Made by a program: the position numbers and the translations under genes
DNA from: Hirundichthys speculiger
Taxonomy: Eukaryota; Chordata; Actinopteri; Beloniformes; Exocoetidae
Reading direction: 5' to 3'
Length of the DNA: 64,000 nt
Assembly: GCA_018398805.1 (NCBI GenBank)
Contig: JAGFBZ010002127.1
Location: 1-64,000, forward strand
Notes under the pieces: model-generated
The model's input: the letters and a program-made list of their open reading frames with translations, nothing else
Databases searched by the model: none
Told to the model about the DNA's origin: nothing
Part shown: positions 63,490 to 64,000 of the stretch, one piece after another
How the letters are laid out: the number at the start of each line of letters is the position of its first letter
Position numbering within the stretch: position 1 is the stretch's first letter

Positions 63490-64000
63490 ACCTCTTTTTA
63501 GTATTTTATGATCAGTTTAATTCTGCTTCAACTCATGTGTTAACAAAACCCATCATTTTACAACTCCTGACAACACCAACGCACAGACGTGCACAAAAGG
63601 AGGCGAGAGCCATTCAGATGGAGATGATACAAGGAAAATATAATTACTTTGTCACACAAATACACACACGCACAATTACACGTTTTGACATTGATGTCTT
63701 AGAAATAGGACAGAGTTCAGCCACAGTTCAGCTTGTGTATATATATTTATACTGTTGACAGTAATGTCTGCCTGTCGACATTTCTTTCCTTCTCTTTATA
63801 TCATTATCAGCTTCACTCACTTTTTTTTCTTCCCTCTCAATCCTTCAATGTCACTCTGACACTGTCCCGACTTCGCAGTTCCCGTTTTCTCTCGGAGCTA
63901 ATTTAATTAACAAGATGCCATCTCGACAATTAAGCTTTCCAATTACAGCTCCGCTCTTGGTCAGAATTAGAGTCGGTTCTCGTCTGTTGAACGCTTCTTT
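63490..64000. other. Non-coding window edge, nothing recognised
   Basis: AT-rich sequence; the plus-strand frame at 63537-63758 has no domain. Confidence 0.4.

Noticed and set aside
1..64000. A CRISPR array, tRNA genes or a prokaryote-like gene cluster
   Set aside because: No evenly spaced repeats with unique spacers, no cloverleaf with proper boxes, and no dense co-directional genes; the window is vertebrate-type DNA.

Overview
The window looks like nuclear DNA of a teleost fish. The reasons are one intron-rich vertebrate-style gene, very low gene density, abundant dinucleotide microsatellites, and interspersed repeats of kinds familiar from fish genomes: hAT, Tc1/mariner and PIF/Harbinger DNA transposons, LINE 3' ends with 'ttatatagc' tails, and (ATCC)n tails. 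All family names come from reading motifs by eye; no database search was run.

Layout. At 0.4-5.5 kb, on the minus strand, lies a nine-exon gene for a HECT-type E3 ubiquitin ligase of the G2E3-like group expanded in fish. Every splice site and the catalytic cysteine can be placed, but exons 6 and 7 carry a +4 and a +1 indel that break the reading frame. At 5.8-10.6 kb there are CA/GT repeats, a decayed Tc1-like element and a LINE-type 3' end. At 12.2-17.8 kb is a nest of transposons: a ZBED1-like hAT transposase gene on the minus strand is split, inside its dimerisation motif, by a 3.1 kb hAT element on the plus strand that still has its terminal repeats and 8-bp target duplication. A 69-bp hAT MITE sits in one of the introns of the older element. 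From 18 to 30 kb there is no recognisable gene, only degenerate repeats, a 43-bp G run and a 224-bp MITE with 42-bp perfect inverted repeats.

At 30.4-32.7 kb a PIF/Harbinger-like element is interrupted by a 5'-truncated LINE; a shorter sister copy lies at 62.7-63.2 kb. LINE fragments follow at 33-36 kb. At 37.2-38.2 kb is a non-autonomous hAT with a large internal palindrome. At 39.5-40.3 kb is a hAT remnant with a GTF2IRD2-like BED exon. At 45.2 and 50.4 kb there are two more MITEs. At 48.4-49.5 kb is a 1.1 kb ATCC/ATGC satellite that makes long spurious open frames. At 57.2 and 58.7 kb there are another MITE and a LINE fragment. The right edge (63.2-63.5 kb, minus strand) holds one plausible exon of a gene I do not recognise, with a consensus splice donor only about a dozen bases from the Harbinger copy.

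There is no operon-like cooperation here. The biology is a damaged ubiquitin-ligase gene, one possible edge exon, and a record of transposon insertions whose relative order can be read from nesting and target-site duplications. I saw no convincing tRNA, rRNA, CRISPR or viral gene.
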